Shown one piece after another: positions 20,906-27,911 of a stretch of 64,000 nucleotides of DNA (its first letter is position 1; each line of letters opens with the position of its first letter). The translations under genes and the position numbers were made by a program. Source of the DNA: Betaproteobacteria bacterium (GTDB taxonomy: Bacteria; Pseudomonadota; Gammaproteobacteria; Burkholderiales; Burkholderiaceae_C); assembly GCA_025356445.1 (NCBI GenBank), contig JANXSZ010000024.1:111928-175927 (forward strand). Reading direction: 5' to 3'. The notes under the pieces were generated by a model, which was given only the letters and a program-made list of their open reading frames with translations, ran no database searches and was not told the origin of the DNA.

Positions 20906-21820
20906 TCAGCGAATCCCGTACCCGCTGATCACGGTGTTGCCCTGCCCCTTGGTGATCTCGGTACCCAGCTCCACCACGGCCAAATAGTCGCTGCTCTTGA
21001 TGTAGCCGCGCGTTACCGAGTCGTTCAAGAAATTTTTGAAGTTGAAATTGAACTGCGTCACCGTGGTTTTGGCCACATAGGCCACATACGTCCACGAAGC
21101 CGTGCCAGTAGGGGGTGTCACTGCACCCTTGTAGATGTCAAAAATCACGCCATCAATCGTCACTGTGCCGGCCAGCTTGCCCGCATTGCATTCCTGACAA
21201 GTCGCTTGCAGCCACACCATGATCTCGGCGGTTGGGGGCCACACATTCGGTGTAGGTGTGTTGCTGAACAGCAGCTCAAACGCGGTGTTCATGGTGCAAG
21301 TGGCGCCCGGCGCACAGGTCGTTTCTGCCTTGCCACTGGCTATCAAATCCCCCACGTTGCCTACCGTGGCGGGCAGTTTGGGGCTGGTGCTGCCCTGGTC
21401 AGTGCCCACCTGCCAGCCATAGGCCAGGTTGGGGTAAGACAACACTTCGTTGGCGATGGGCGTGGCATCCCACGTGATTTTGGCGTCAACGAGGCCGGTA
21501 GCGTTGTCGTATTTGGCGTTCACGCACTCCTGGTAGCCACTGGCGGAATTGGGGTTCCACACGTTGGTTGTCACCATGAATTTCCCCAAACTGGCCTTGG
21601 CATCGCTTTGTGCGCCTTTGGTCGTGCATGCGGAGAACATGCCCGTGTTTTGGGGCGAGGCCATGGCGACAGCGGTGGTGGCTTTGCTGTCACCGCCGCC
21701 GGAGCAGGCTGTGAGGCCTGTCAGCGCCAAAGCTACCAGACCGGCTAACAAGGCTTGGCTGGCAAAGCGGGTCAGTGTGGCGCGACGGGGTTGGTGGAGG
21801 GATGCGTTAAAAAAAATCAT
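20906..21820 (-). CDS. Secreted GH12-like (endoglucanase/xyloglucanase family) lipoprotein
   Basis: 304 residues. The signal region ends in a lipobox, LTGLTAC with Cys39, so the mature protein is anchored to a membrane. From residue about 80 the sequence follows the glycoside hydrolase 12 pattern: TTNVWNPNSASGYQECV, SYPNLAYGWQ, AEIMVWLQ with E199 in the place of the nucleophile, TYVAYVAKTTVTQFNFNFKNFL, and VVELGTEITKGQGN with E288 in the place of the acid/base. Known members cut beta-1,4-glucan or xyloglucan. The assignment is from motif order only, so the substrate is open. The start overlaps the stop of the exonuclease/GIY-YIG gene (ATGA), an odd partner for a glycanase. A low-complexity Ser/Gly segment follows the lipidated cysteine. 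Confidence 0.7.
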   Translation of the reverse strand: MIFFNASLHQPRRATLTRFASQALLAGLVALALTGLTACSGGGDSKATTAVAMASPQNTGMFSACTTKGAQSDAKASLGKFMVTTNVWNPNSASGYQECVNAKYDNATGLVDAKITWDATPIANEVLSYPNLAYGWQVGTDQGSTSPKLPATVGNVGDLIASGKAETTCAPGATCTMNTAFELLFSNTPTPNVWPPTAEIMVWLQATCQECNAGKLAGTVTIDGVIFDIYKGAVTPPTGTASWTYVAYVAKTTVTQFNFNFKNFLNDSVTRGYIKSSDYLAVVELGTEITKGQGNTVISGYGIR

Positions 21821-23244
21821 GGCGGGAGTGTAAGCGGCACCACCTTGGCCTTGGCCAGCAGGCTTTTCAAAATCCGGTACGCATCCTTGTCAAACACCGG
21901 TTTGCCGGTTTCCAGCAGTGCCCAGGTGGCTTCCTCGGTGGTGGCTGTGCCCAAGTAGCACCAGGCGTCGATCACATGCAAATCGCTTCCTTCGCGAATG
22001 CCTACCGCACCAGCGTACGGCCACGCGGCCACTTTGAGGCGCTGCAAGGCGATGGCCAGTCGGGCGTTGTACAGCGCAGGCGCTTGCTTGCCCACACAGG
22101 CCCCGGCGCAGTGGCCCAGCTGGTGAGCAAAGCAGGGTTTGCCGGGTGCGGCGGCTTCCAGGCCCAACAGGCTGAGGCAGAGTTGGTTCTCTGTGGCGAT
22201 GTCGGTCAGTTGCTTTTTGGCATCACGCTGGCTGGTGAACAGGCCGTAGAGGTTGTCTTGGCGGCCCAAGTTCAAATCTGAAGCCCAGCGCAGGGCGGGG
22301 CGGGCGTAGGTGGGGGCTGCGTTGGAGGTAAAGTCAAATTGCCAGCTGCACAGTTCCACAGCGCGGCGCAGGCGCTGGTTGTGTGTGGGCTGCATTTGTT
22401 TGACCAGCGCGGATTCCTTCAGCAGCGAGCCGAGTTCACCTTGCGTCTCGATCCAGTCGATACGCCGCACCTGCTGCGACAGCGCCATTTCTTTGGCCGA
22501 ACTGTGGTCAGCGCTGAAATGCGAGAGCACGCGCTTCTTCAGCGTTTTGCTTTTGCCGATGTAGAGCGGCAGGCTGTTCTCGCCGTAAAACAGGTAAACG
22601 CCGTGGCCTTCCGGGGCCTCGTCCAATACCGTTGCGTCCAGGTGTGGGGGCAGGCTGGGGCGGGCGCTGAGGGTGGTAACTGCTTTGTGGAGCGCATCAG
22701 CACTGCGTAGCGTGCTCACTTTTTGCCAAAATTGCCAGATCAAGCGCGCATCGCCCAGCGCCCGGTGGCGGTCTGCGGGTGGGATGAAAAGCTGGTGGCG
22801 TTCCACCAGCGCATCCAGGTTATGGCGCTTGTGCTCCGGGAACAGTTGGCGGGAAAGCCGCACGGTACACAGCACATTGGACGACCAACTGATCCCCATG
22901 CGCTTGAACTCGTTCTTCAAAAAGCCGTAGTCAAAGCGTGCATTGTGGGCAACGAACAAGCGGCCTTGCAGACGTTGCAGCAGGTCGTGCCCCAGGTCTT
23001 CAAACGCCGGGGCACTGCTGACCATCGCATTGCTGATGCCCGTCAGCCGCTCAATGAAGGGCGGAATGCGGGTGTGCGGGTTCACGAGGCTGCTCCATTC
23101 CGTGACTCCGGCGTCAGACACTTCCACAATGCCGATTTCAGTGATGCGGTCGAGTGTGGCGGTACCGCCTGTGGTTTCCAGATCGACGAAGACCAGGGGT
23201 TGGGTGAACCTTGGTGTGGGGCGGGTTTCGTGTGACTGAAGCAT
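21817..23244 (-). CDS. DEDDh 3'-5' exonuclease fused to GIY-YIG endonuclease (Cho/UvrC-type)
   Basis: 475 residues with two nuclease domains. Residues 16-175 are a DnaQ-like proofreading exonuclease: D21-E23 in VFVDLETTGG, HNARFDYGFLKNEF near 100 and H160/D165 in DRHRALGDARLIW. Residues about 213-300 are a GIY-YIG nuclease: GVYLFYGENSLPLYIGKSKTLKKRVLSHF, with ESALVKQMQPTHNQRLRR. The C-terminus (370-475) contains a cysteine-bearing stretch CFAHQLGHCAGACVGKQ as in Cho/UvrC relatives. Such fusions are found in many proteobacteria and are thought to act in nucleotide-excision-like repair; the exact substrate is not established. The promoter lies in the 41-base gap to the divergent DUF4160 gene. 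The GH12-like gene is overlapped at the 3' end. Confidence 0.9.
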   Translation of the reverse strand: MLQSHETRPTPRFTQPLVFVDLETTGGTATLDRITEIGIVEVSDAGVTEWSSLVNPHTRIPPFIERLTGISNAMVSSAPAFEDLGHDLLQRLQGRLFVAHNARFDYGFLKNEFKRMGISWSSNVLCTVRLSRQLFPEHKRHNLDALVERHQLFIPPADRHRALGDARLIWQFWQKVSTLRSADALHKAVTTLSARPSLPPHLDATVLDEAPEGHGVYLFYGENSLPLYIGKSKTLKKRVLSHFSADHSSAKEMALSQQVRRIDWIETQGELGSLLKESALVKQMQPTHNQRLRRAVELCSWQFDFTSNAAPTYARPALRWASDLNLGRQDNLYGLFTSQRDAKKQLTDIATENQLCLSLLGLEAAAPGKPCFAHQLGHCAGACVGKQAPALYNARLAIALQRLKVAAWPYAGAVGIREGSDLHVIDAWCYLGTATTEEATWALLETGKPVFDKDAYRILKSLLAKAKVVPLTLPP

Positions 23245-23250
23245 GAGGGC

Positions 23251-23279
23251 TTGATGTAGAGAAATAGTTGCTCTATTAT
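23251..23279 (+). promoter_or_regulatory. Sigma-70 promoter for the DUF4160-DUF2442 pair
   Basis: TTGATG (-35, 23251-23256), 17-base spacer, TATTAT (-10, 23274-23279). Transcription would be expected to start at about 23285-23287, which coincides with the ATG at 23286, so the transcript would be leaderless. Confidence 0.6.
23257..23275. promoter_or_regulatory. Inverted repeat in promoter spacer, candidate operator
   Basis: TAGAG, nine bases, CTCTA. It fills the -35/-10 spacer and overlaps the first two bases of the -10 box. The helix-turn-helix protein encoded second in the operon is a natural candidate to bind it. Confidence 0.4.
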
Positions 23280-23285
23280 CTGGGT

Positions 23286-23522
23286 ATGGGGAAAATATTT
23301 ACCGGTGATGGCTGGATTATCAAAGTTCACGGCAATGAGCATCCTCCGGTTCACGCGCACGTGTTGCACCCAGACGGTAAGGCCGTGATTGCCACAGACG
23401 GCTCTGTTGTCAACTCCGGTGTGCCTGCCAAGGTTTTGGCGGTAGCTGTGCAGTGGATGGCCACGAATATCACCGTGGTGGATGCCGAATGGACGGTGAT
23501 GAACAACCCACGGAAAAGGTAA
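23286..23522 (+). CDS. DUF4160 family protein
   Basis: 78 residues from the ATG at 23286 (MGKIFTGDGWIIKVHGNEHPPVHAHV). The HGNEHPPVHAHV stretch is the histidine-rich hallmark of DUF4160. Function is not established; genes of this family are commonly found next to DUF2442 genes and are discussed as possible toxin-antitoxin-like modules. There is no ribosome-binding sequence before the start, and the promoter places the transcript start at or next to the A of the ATG, suggesting leaderless translation. A TTG 18 bases upstream lies in the same frame but would sit inside the promoter. The DUF2442/HTH gene follows after 12 bases. Confidence 0.8.
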   Translation: MGKIFTGDGWIIKVHGNEHPPVHAHVLHPDGKAVIATDGSVVNSGVPAKVLAVAVQWMATNITVVDAEWTVMNNPRKR

Positions 23523-23534
23523 GGAAAAAGCACT

Positions 23535-23978
23535 ATGAAAAAGCAAGCAGCAAGATTGGTCTGCGTCTCCGCCGGGCCGGGCAGCCTTGTGAGCGTCACC
23601 TACTCGGATGGTCGTCAGTTGCGTGTCGATATGTCTGAGCTTGTCGCGCGGCTGGCGAGTTTTGCGCCGCTGGAGAACGCCACCGAATTCGCGACAGCCA
23701 AGGTGGCTGATTTCGGCTGGACTTTGGAGTGGGATTGCGGTGCTTCGCTGGATGCGGATCGCGTGATTGAAATGGCATTGGCGCAGTCCGGCATGGCCGC
23801 TAATGTTGATTTTCGCCATTGGCAAGACACCAACCGCTTCAGCCTGACCGATGCCGCCGCCGCCATTGGCGTGTCACGCCGTACTGTGAGCCAGTACCGC
23901 ACCGGCTCACGCCCTGTACCGCGCTACATCGCACTGGCGTGTAAAGGATGGGATGCCGAACAACGCCATGCGGCGTGA
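23535..23978 (+). CDS. DUF2442 protein with C-terminal helix-turn-helix
   Basis: 147 residues. The N-terminal half (1-80) matches the DUF2442 pattern: VTYSDGRQLRVDMSELVARLASFAPLENATEFATAKV then FGWTLEWDCGASLDADRVIEMA. The C-terminal part (about 97-135) is a helix-turn-helix, SLTDAAAAIGVSRRTVSQYRTGSRPVPRYIALACKGW. This build fits the antitoxin/repressor side of a DUF4160-DUF2442 pair: a DNA-binding protein that may repress its own operon. It has an AAGGAAAAA ribosome-binding sequence, unlike the first gene. Function of the DUF2442 half is unknown. Confidence 0.8.
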   Translation: MKKQAARLVCVSAGPGSLVSVTYSDGRQLRVDMSELVARLASFAPLENATEFATAKVADFGWTLEWDCGASLDADRVIEMALAQSGMAANVDFRHWQDTNRFSLTDAAAAIGVSRRTVSQYRTGSRPVPRYIALACKGWDAEQRHAA

Positions 23979-24080
23979 GCCTTGAGGTTTTACCCAGATT
24001 TACAAAACTCTGCATTTGCTGTGTGGGCGCATGAAGTGGACGGCGCGTTGTAAAGGCTCAGTCCCTTTTTGGAGTCCGCT

Positions 24081-24305
24081 ATGAAACTCATTGCCTGTGC
24101 CATTGTGCTCGTTACGTCGCTCACCGGCTGCGCTGTGGTGCCTGCCCCGTATGGCTATGGCTACGGCGGGCCCGTGGTGGTTAACCCCGCTGTGCAAGTT
24201 GCCCCTGTGGTGGTCGGGCCGGGGTATTACGGCTACCGAGGCGGATATGGGGGGGGCTATGGCTACGGCTACGGTGGTGGACGCGGCTGGGGTGGTCGCC
24301 GCTGA
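24081..24305 (+). CDS. Small Gly/Tyr-rich lipoprotein
   Basis: 74 residues. Signal peptide MKLIACAIVLVTSLTGC with lipobox LTGC, so it is lipid-anchored. The mature part is low-complexity: a Pro/Val segment (VVVNPAVQVAPVVVGPGYY) and a Gly/Tyr-rich tail (GGYGGGYGYGYGGG, then Arg/Gly). Such short YGYGG lipoproteins are common in proteobacteria and have no assigned function. A GGAG ribosome-binding sequence lies seven bases before the ATG at 24081. The start codon falls inside GCTATGAAACTCATTGC (24078-24094), a degenerate copy of the 17-base palindrome family. Confidence 0.75.
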   Translation: MKLIACAIVLVTSLTGCAVVPAPYGYGYGGPVVVNPAVQVAPVVVGPGYYGYRGGYGGGYGYGYGGGRGWGGRR

Positions 24306-24553
24306 TGAAGCTCAGGCGACTTGGCCATTTCGCACAGCCTTGATGTTCGCCTGCCTCAGGCGCTTGCCGATACGTGGCCCGCGTGTGTGATAGCAATGAC
24401 GATCAGGGGCACCCGTTCGTGGGTGCGGTAACCCATCCAACCCAAACCCACGCGCGCTCTCCTATCCAACGGAACTTGTCTTCCCAACCTCACACAAACC
24501 CACAGACAATACGGTCCACCCTTAACCCCGGCCCCAGCGCCTAAAGGAATCGA
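24306..24553. other. Non-coding stretch upstream of dsbB
   Basis: The longest gap in the window. It contains one small hairpin, GCACCC-GTTCGT-GGGTGC at 24409-24426, without a T run. No gene or clear promoter is seen. Confidence 0.4.
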
Positions 24554-25063
24554 ATGCTGTTGATGAGTTGGATTGATGCGGCACCGCGCCGTGTGCTGGC
24601 GCTGTTTTGCGTCGCTTGTATCGCTATGCTGGCTTTTGGCATGTACCTGCAACATGTGGTGGGGCTGGAGCCGTGCCCGATGTGCATTGTGCAGCGCTAT
24701 GCTCTCATTTTGGTAGCTTTCTTCGCCGGTCTGGCAAGCGCAAGTGGCAAAAAAGGCTTGCAAATTACTTTCACATCGCTGCTGTTTTTGTTTGCTGTGG
24801 GCGGCGCGTATGTGGCGGCGATGCAGAGCTGGTTGCAGTGGTATCCGCCCGAAGTGGTGTCGTGTGGGCGAGATTTTTACGGGATGGTAGAAACCTTCCC
24901 GCTCAAGCGCGCGATTCCGATGATATTTCGGGGTGGCGGAGACTGCACCAAGGTGGACTGGACGCTGCTGGGGGGGTCGATTGCCAACTGGTCGTTCCTG
25001 TGCTTTACGGGCTTCAGCGTGTTGAGTGGCTGGCTGCTGGCGCGCATGTTCAAGTGGCGTTGA
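24554..25063 (+). CDS. dsbB: Disulfide bond formation protein B
   Basis: Inner-membrane protein that reoxidises DsbA and passes electrons to ubiquinone. 169 residues with four membrane helices (about 13-32, 48-65, 70-90, 142-163). The first redox pair is C41-C44 in LEPCPMCIVQRYALI and the second C104 and C131 in the second periplasmic loop (VVSCGRD and GGGDC). Both pairs are intact. The ATG has AAAGGA about six bases upstream. dsbA is not in the window. A repeat copy at 24701-24717 encodes part of helix 2. Confidence 0.95.
   Translation: MLLMSWIDAAPRRVLALFCVACIAMLAFGMYLQHVVGLEPCPMCIVQRYALILVAFFAGLASASGKKGLQITFTSLLFLFAVGGAYVAAMQSWLQWYPPEVVSCGRDFYGMVETFPLKRAIPMIFRGGGDCTKVDWTLLGGSIANWSFLCFTGFSVLSGWLLARMFKWR
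24701..24717. repeat. 17-base GCTCT...GTAGC near-palindrome
   Basis: GCTCTCATTTTGGTAGC inside dsbB, read as Ala-Leu-Ile-Leu-Val-Ala in the second membrane helix. It shares 15 of 17 bases with the copy in the efflux adaptor gene at 51939. Confidence 0.65.
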
Positions 25064-25086
25064 AGGGGATAAAACTTTGTCTCAAT

Positions 25087-25108
25087 CCTTGCCCGCTAGC
25101 GGGCAAGG
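25087..25108. repeat. Perfect 22-base palindrome between convergent dsbB and cphA
   Basis: Two 11-base arms (CCTTGCCCGCT and its complement) with no loop spacer, centred 34 bases from the dsbB stop and 33 bases from the cphA stop. A strong stem would form in both transcripts. There is no T run on either side, so it is not a classical intrinsic terminator but could act as a bidirectional stop aid or 3'-end stabiliser. Confidence 0.6.
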
Positions 25109-25130
25109 GCATGACATGGGGACAGATGGC

Positions 25131-27815
25131 TCACCCCGCCGCAATCCGTTTACCCAAATGCGCCAGCGCTTCTTCCACCTGATCGACCAGCACCAGACAC
25201 AAATCCCCTGGCTGCAAGCGCTCTAGGGCGTGGTCGATGGCGATGAATTCGCCGTGGATTTCTTCGACATGCTGGGTGCGTTTGGCGCCGGCCAAGCCTT
25301 GGCGCAGTAGGGCCAGCACTTCGCCGTCTTCGCGGCCACGCTGGCAGGCGTCCTGGAACAAAATCACATCGTCAAAAGCATCGCCCAGCACCACGGTCTG
25401 GTCGCGGATGTCTTCGTCGCGGCGGTCGCCAGCGCCGCTGATGACGACGCTGCGACGCTGGCCGGGCATGGCAGCCACGGCGCTGACGAGGGCCCGCATG
25501 GCGTCCACGTTGTGGCCGTAGTCGGCAATCACGGTGGCACCCCGGTAGTCCATCACGTTGAAGCGGCCAGGGGCGTTGTCGGCGTCATTGGCGAAGCTGG
25601 CCAAGCCTCGGCGCACGCTGTCCCACTCCAGTTCCACACCCCAAGCGGCAGCCACGGCGGCCATCGCGTTTTCGACCTGGAAGGCGATGTGGCCGTTGCG
25701 GGTGATAGGGATGTCACGCAGCGGGATGCTTTCGCGCCATGCCCCTTCGGCTGCCACCAGCGTGTCGCCATCGACGAACACGCAGCGCCGGCCTTGGGCA
25801 CGGTGCGTGGAGATGACGGGGTGGTGGCGGTCGATGGCAAAGTAGATGATCTGGCCGGGGCAGGTGGCGGCCATGCTGACGACCAGGGGGTCAGAGGCGT
25901 TCAGCACCGCGTAGCCGTTGCTGGCCACGTTGTGCACCAGTACCTGCTTGACCTGTGCGAGTTGCTCGGGGGTGTGGATGAAGTTCATGCCCAGGTGGTC
26001 GCCCGCGCCTATGTTGGTAACGACGGCAACCTGGCTGCGGTCGTAGCCCAGACCTTCGCGCAAGATGCCGCCGCGTGCGCTCTCAAACACCGCCGCGTCC
26101 ACATCGGGGTGCATCAGCACATTGCGTGCGCTGCGAGGGCCGCTGCAGTCGCCGCTGTCGGTCTGGCGACCATCGACGTATACGCCATCGGTGTTGGTCA
26201 TGCCCACACGCTGGCCGCCAGTGGTCAGCAGGTGGGCGATGAGGCGGGTGGTGGTGGTTTTGCCGTTGGTGCCGGTGACGGCGATCACAGGGATGCGGCC
26301 GTTGTCGCTTTGCTGGGCACCGAGTTTGCAGCCCAGTTTGTCACCGTGCTTGTCACCGTATTTGTCGCCATGCTTGTCGCTGTGGCCGTAGAGGTGCGTG
26401 ATGATGGCCTCGCCCACGTTGCGGCCTTTGCCGTAAGAGGGCGACAGGTGCATGCGCAGACCGGGTGCGGCGTTGACTTCCACCACGCCGCCGCTTTGTT
26501 CTTCCAGGGGGCGCAACACGGTTTCTGCCACCACATCCACGCCGCAGACATGCAGACCTACGGTGACGGCGGCGTCGATGGCGCGTGCTGCCACTTCGGG
26601 GTGCACATCGTCCGTCACATCGGTGGCGGTGCCGCCAGTACTGAGGTTGGCGTTGTTGCGCAAGATGACGCGTCGCCCCTTCACGGGGATGTCTGATGGG
26701 GTCAGGTCTTGCATTAACAGTCTGGCCACCGCAATGTCGTCAAAGCGGATTTTGGTGAGCGATGTGGCGTGGCCGTCGCCGCGTTTGGGGTCGGCGTTGA
26801 CTTTGTCCACCAGCTGCTTGACGGTCAGCACGCCGTCGCCAATCACGTGCGGGGGGTCGCGCCGGGCAGCGGCGATCAGGCGGTTGCCGACCACCAGCAG
26901 GCGGTAGTCGCTGCCAGGCAGGAATTTCTCAACCATCACGGTGCCGATGTCTAAAGCGGCTTTGTAGGCCACTTCCATGTGTTCGCGGGTGGCCACGTTG
27001 ACGGTGACGCCCTTGCCCTGGTTGCCGTCCAAGGGCTTGACCACCACAGGCAGACCAATTTCCAGGGCCGCAGTCCAGGCGTCGTCAGGGGTTTCTACCG
27101 GGCGACCGAAGGGCACAGGCACGCCTGCGGCTAACAGCAGGCGTTTGCTCAGGTCTTTGTCTTGGGCGATTTCTTCTGATACGGCGCTGGTGGCATCCAC
27201 CTCGGCGGCCCAGATGCGGCGCTGCTGGCTGCCCCAGCCGAACTGCACCAAGCTGCCCTGCGTCAGACGGCGGTGGGGAATGCCGCGTGCGATGGCGGCA
27301 TCAACGATGGAGCCGGTGCTGGGGCCAAGGCGCACGTCTTCGTCTTTGTCGCGCAGCGCAGCCAGCGTGGCATCCGCATCGAATTCAGCGGCAGCATCAT
27401 GGCTGTCGCTATCACCTCGGTTTTCGCCGTGACCACCGAAAGCGGCTTGCACCAACTGGATGGCGGCGTCCATGGCCATGCGGCCCACGTCTTCTTCGCT
27501 GTACTCCACCACCACCTCGAACGTGCCGGCCTCGGGTGTGGCGTGGGTCTGGCTGAAGGTGACGGGGCAACCGGCCTGGGCTTGCAACGCCAGCGTGGCC
27601 TGCTCCAGCACGTGGGCGAGTGAGATGGGTGCACGTTTGGCCGTACCTGCACGCAAGGCGCCAATGCTGGGGAAGAGCGCGCGGATGCGGGCTTCAAAGC
27701 CGGGCATGTCGGCAATCGACAGCTCGGTGTCGCTGCAAGAGACCACGGCTTCTATGGCGGTGTGGCGGCTCCAGCGGTTGGGGCCCCGCAGGGCGCGAAT
27801 GCGAGAGACTTCCAT
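25131..27815 (-). CDS. cphA: Cyanophycin synthetase
   Basis: Makes the storage polymer multi-L-arginyl-poly-L-aspartate with ATP. 894 residues, full family length. Domain order: N-terminal domain 1-160 (ALRGPNRWSRHTAIEAVV), ATP-grasp 200-475 (VVVKPLDGNQGKGVTVNV, VEKFLPGSDYRLLVVGN, VVEVNAAPGLRMHLSPS) that adds aspartate, and Mur-ligase-like 508-894 (P-loop VTGTNGKTTTTRL with K519, AVFESARGGIL, NIGAGDHLGM) that adds arginine. All nucleotide motifs are intact. Between the two catalytic halves, residues 478-495 consist of GDK(H/Y) repeats coded by a 12-base tandem repeat. A second synthetase lies 96 bases upstream on the same strand, probably in one operon. No cyanophycinase gene is in the window. 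Confidence 0.96.
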   Translation of the reverse strand: MEVSRIRALRGPNRWSRHTAIEAVVSCSDTELSIADMPGFEARIRALFPSIGALRAGTAKRAPISLAHVLEQATLALQAQAGCPVTFSQTHATPEAGTFEVVVEYSEEDVGRMAMDAAIQLVQAAFGGHGENRGDSDSHDAAAEFDADATLAALRDKDEDVRLGPSTGSIVDAAIARGIPHRRLTQGSLVQFGWGSQQRRIWAAEVDATSAVSEEIAQDKDLSKRLLLAAGVPVPFGRPVETPDDAWTAALEIGLPVVVKPLDGNQGKGVTVNVATREHMEVAYKAALDIGTVMVEKFLPGSDYRLLVVGNRLIAAARRDPPHVIGDGVLTVKQLVDKVNADPKRGDGHATSLTKIRFDDIAVARLLMQDLTPSDIPVKGRRVILRNNANLSTGGTATDVTDDVHPEVAARAIDAAVTVGLHVCGVDVVAETVLRPLEEQSGGVVEVNAAPGLRMHLSPSYGKGRNVGEAIITHLYGHSDKHGDKYGDKHGDKLGCKLGAQQSDNGRIPVIAVTGTNGKTTTTRLIAHLLTTGGQRVGMTNTDGVYVDGRQTDSGDCSGPRSARNVLMHPDVDAAVFESARGGILREGLGYDRSQVAVVTNIGAGDHLGMNFIHTPEQLAQVKQVLVHNVASNGYAVLNASDPLVVSMAATCPGQIIYFAIDRHHPVISTHRAQGRRCVFVDGDTLVAAEGAWRESIPLRDIPITRNGHIAFQVENAMAAVAAAWGVELEWDSVRRGLASFANDADNAPGRFNVMDYRGATVIADYGHNVDAMRALVSAVAAMPGQRRSVVISGAGDRRDEDIRDQTVVLGDAFDDVILFQDACQRGREDGEVLALLRQGLAGAKRTQHVEEIHGEFIAIDHALERLQPGDLCLVLVDQVEEALAHLGKRIAAG
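26338..26385. repeat. 12-base tandem repeat (4 units) in cphA
   Basis: Units begin TTGTCACCGTGC, TTGTCACCGTAT, TTGTCGCCATGC and TTGTCGCTGTGG. In frame they encode repeated Gly-Asp-Lys-His/Tyr in the linker between the ATP-grasp and Mur-ligase halves. Twelve-base units keep the frame, so copy number could vary. Confidence 0.8.
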
Positions 27816-27911
27816 GAGGGGCTTTCGGTCAGTTTTTGTTCTGAAGAGATGCTAAAAGATGCTAAGAGATACTGAAGAGGGCTGAAAATCAGTTTTTAAG
27901 CGAAATAGGCT

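Noticed and set aside
24409..24426. GCACCC/GGGTGC hairpin as a terminator
   Set aside because: No T run and 100 bases away from the preceding stop; only noted within the gap entry.
26338..26385. Possible CRISPR-like short repeats
   Set aside because: The 12-base units have no spacers and encode an in-frame peptide repeat in cphA.
25512..26696. 394-residue plus-strand frame opposite cphA
   Set aside because: It is fully antisense to conserved cyanophycin synthetase motifs and has no recognisable domain or ribosome-binding site.
27816..27911. Short GATGCTAAAAGATGCTAAGAG repeats between the two cyanophycin genes as an operator
   Set aside because: Only two or three loose 7-base repeats within 96 bases, in an operon-internal gap; too weak to call.
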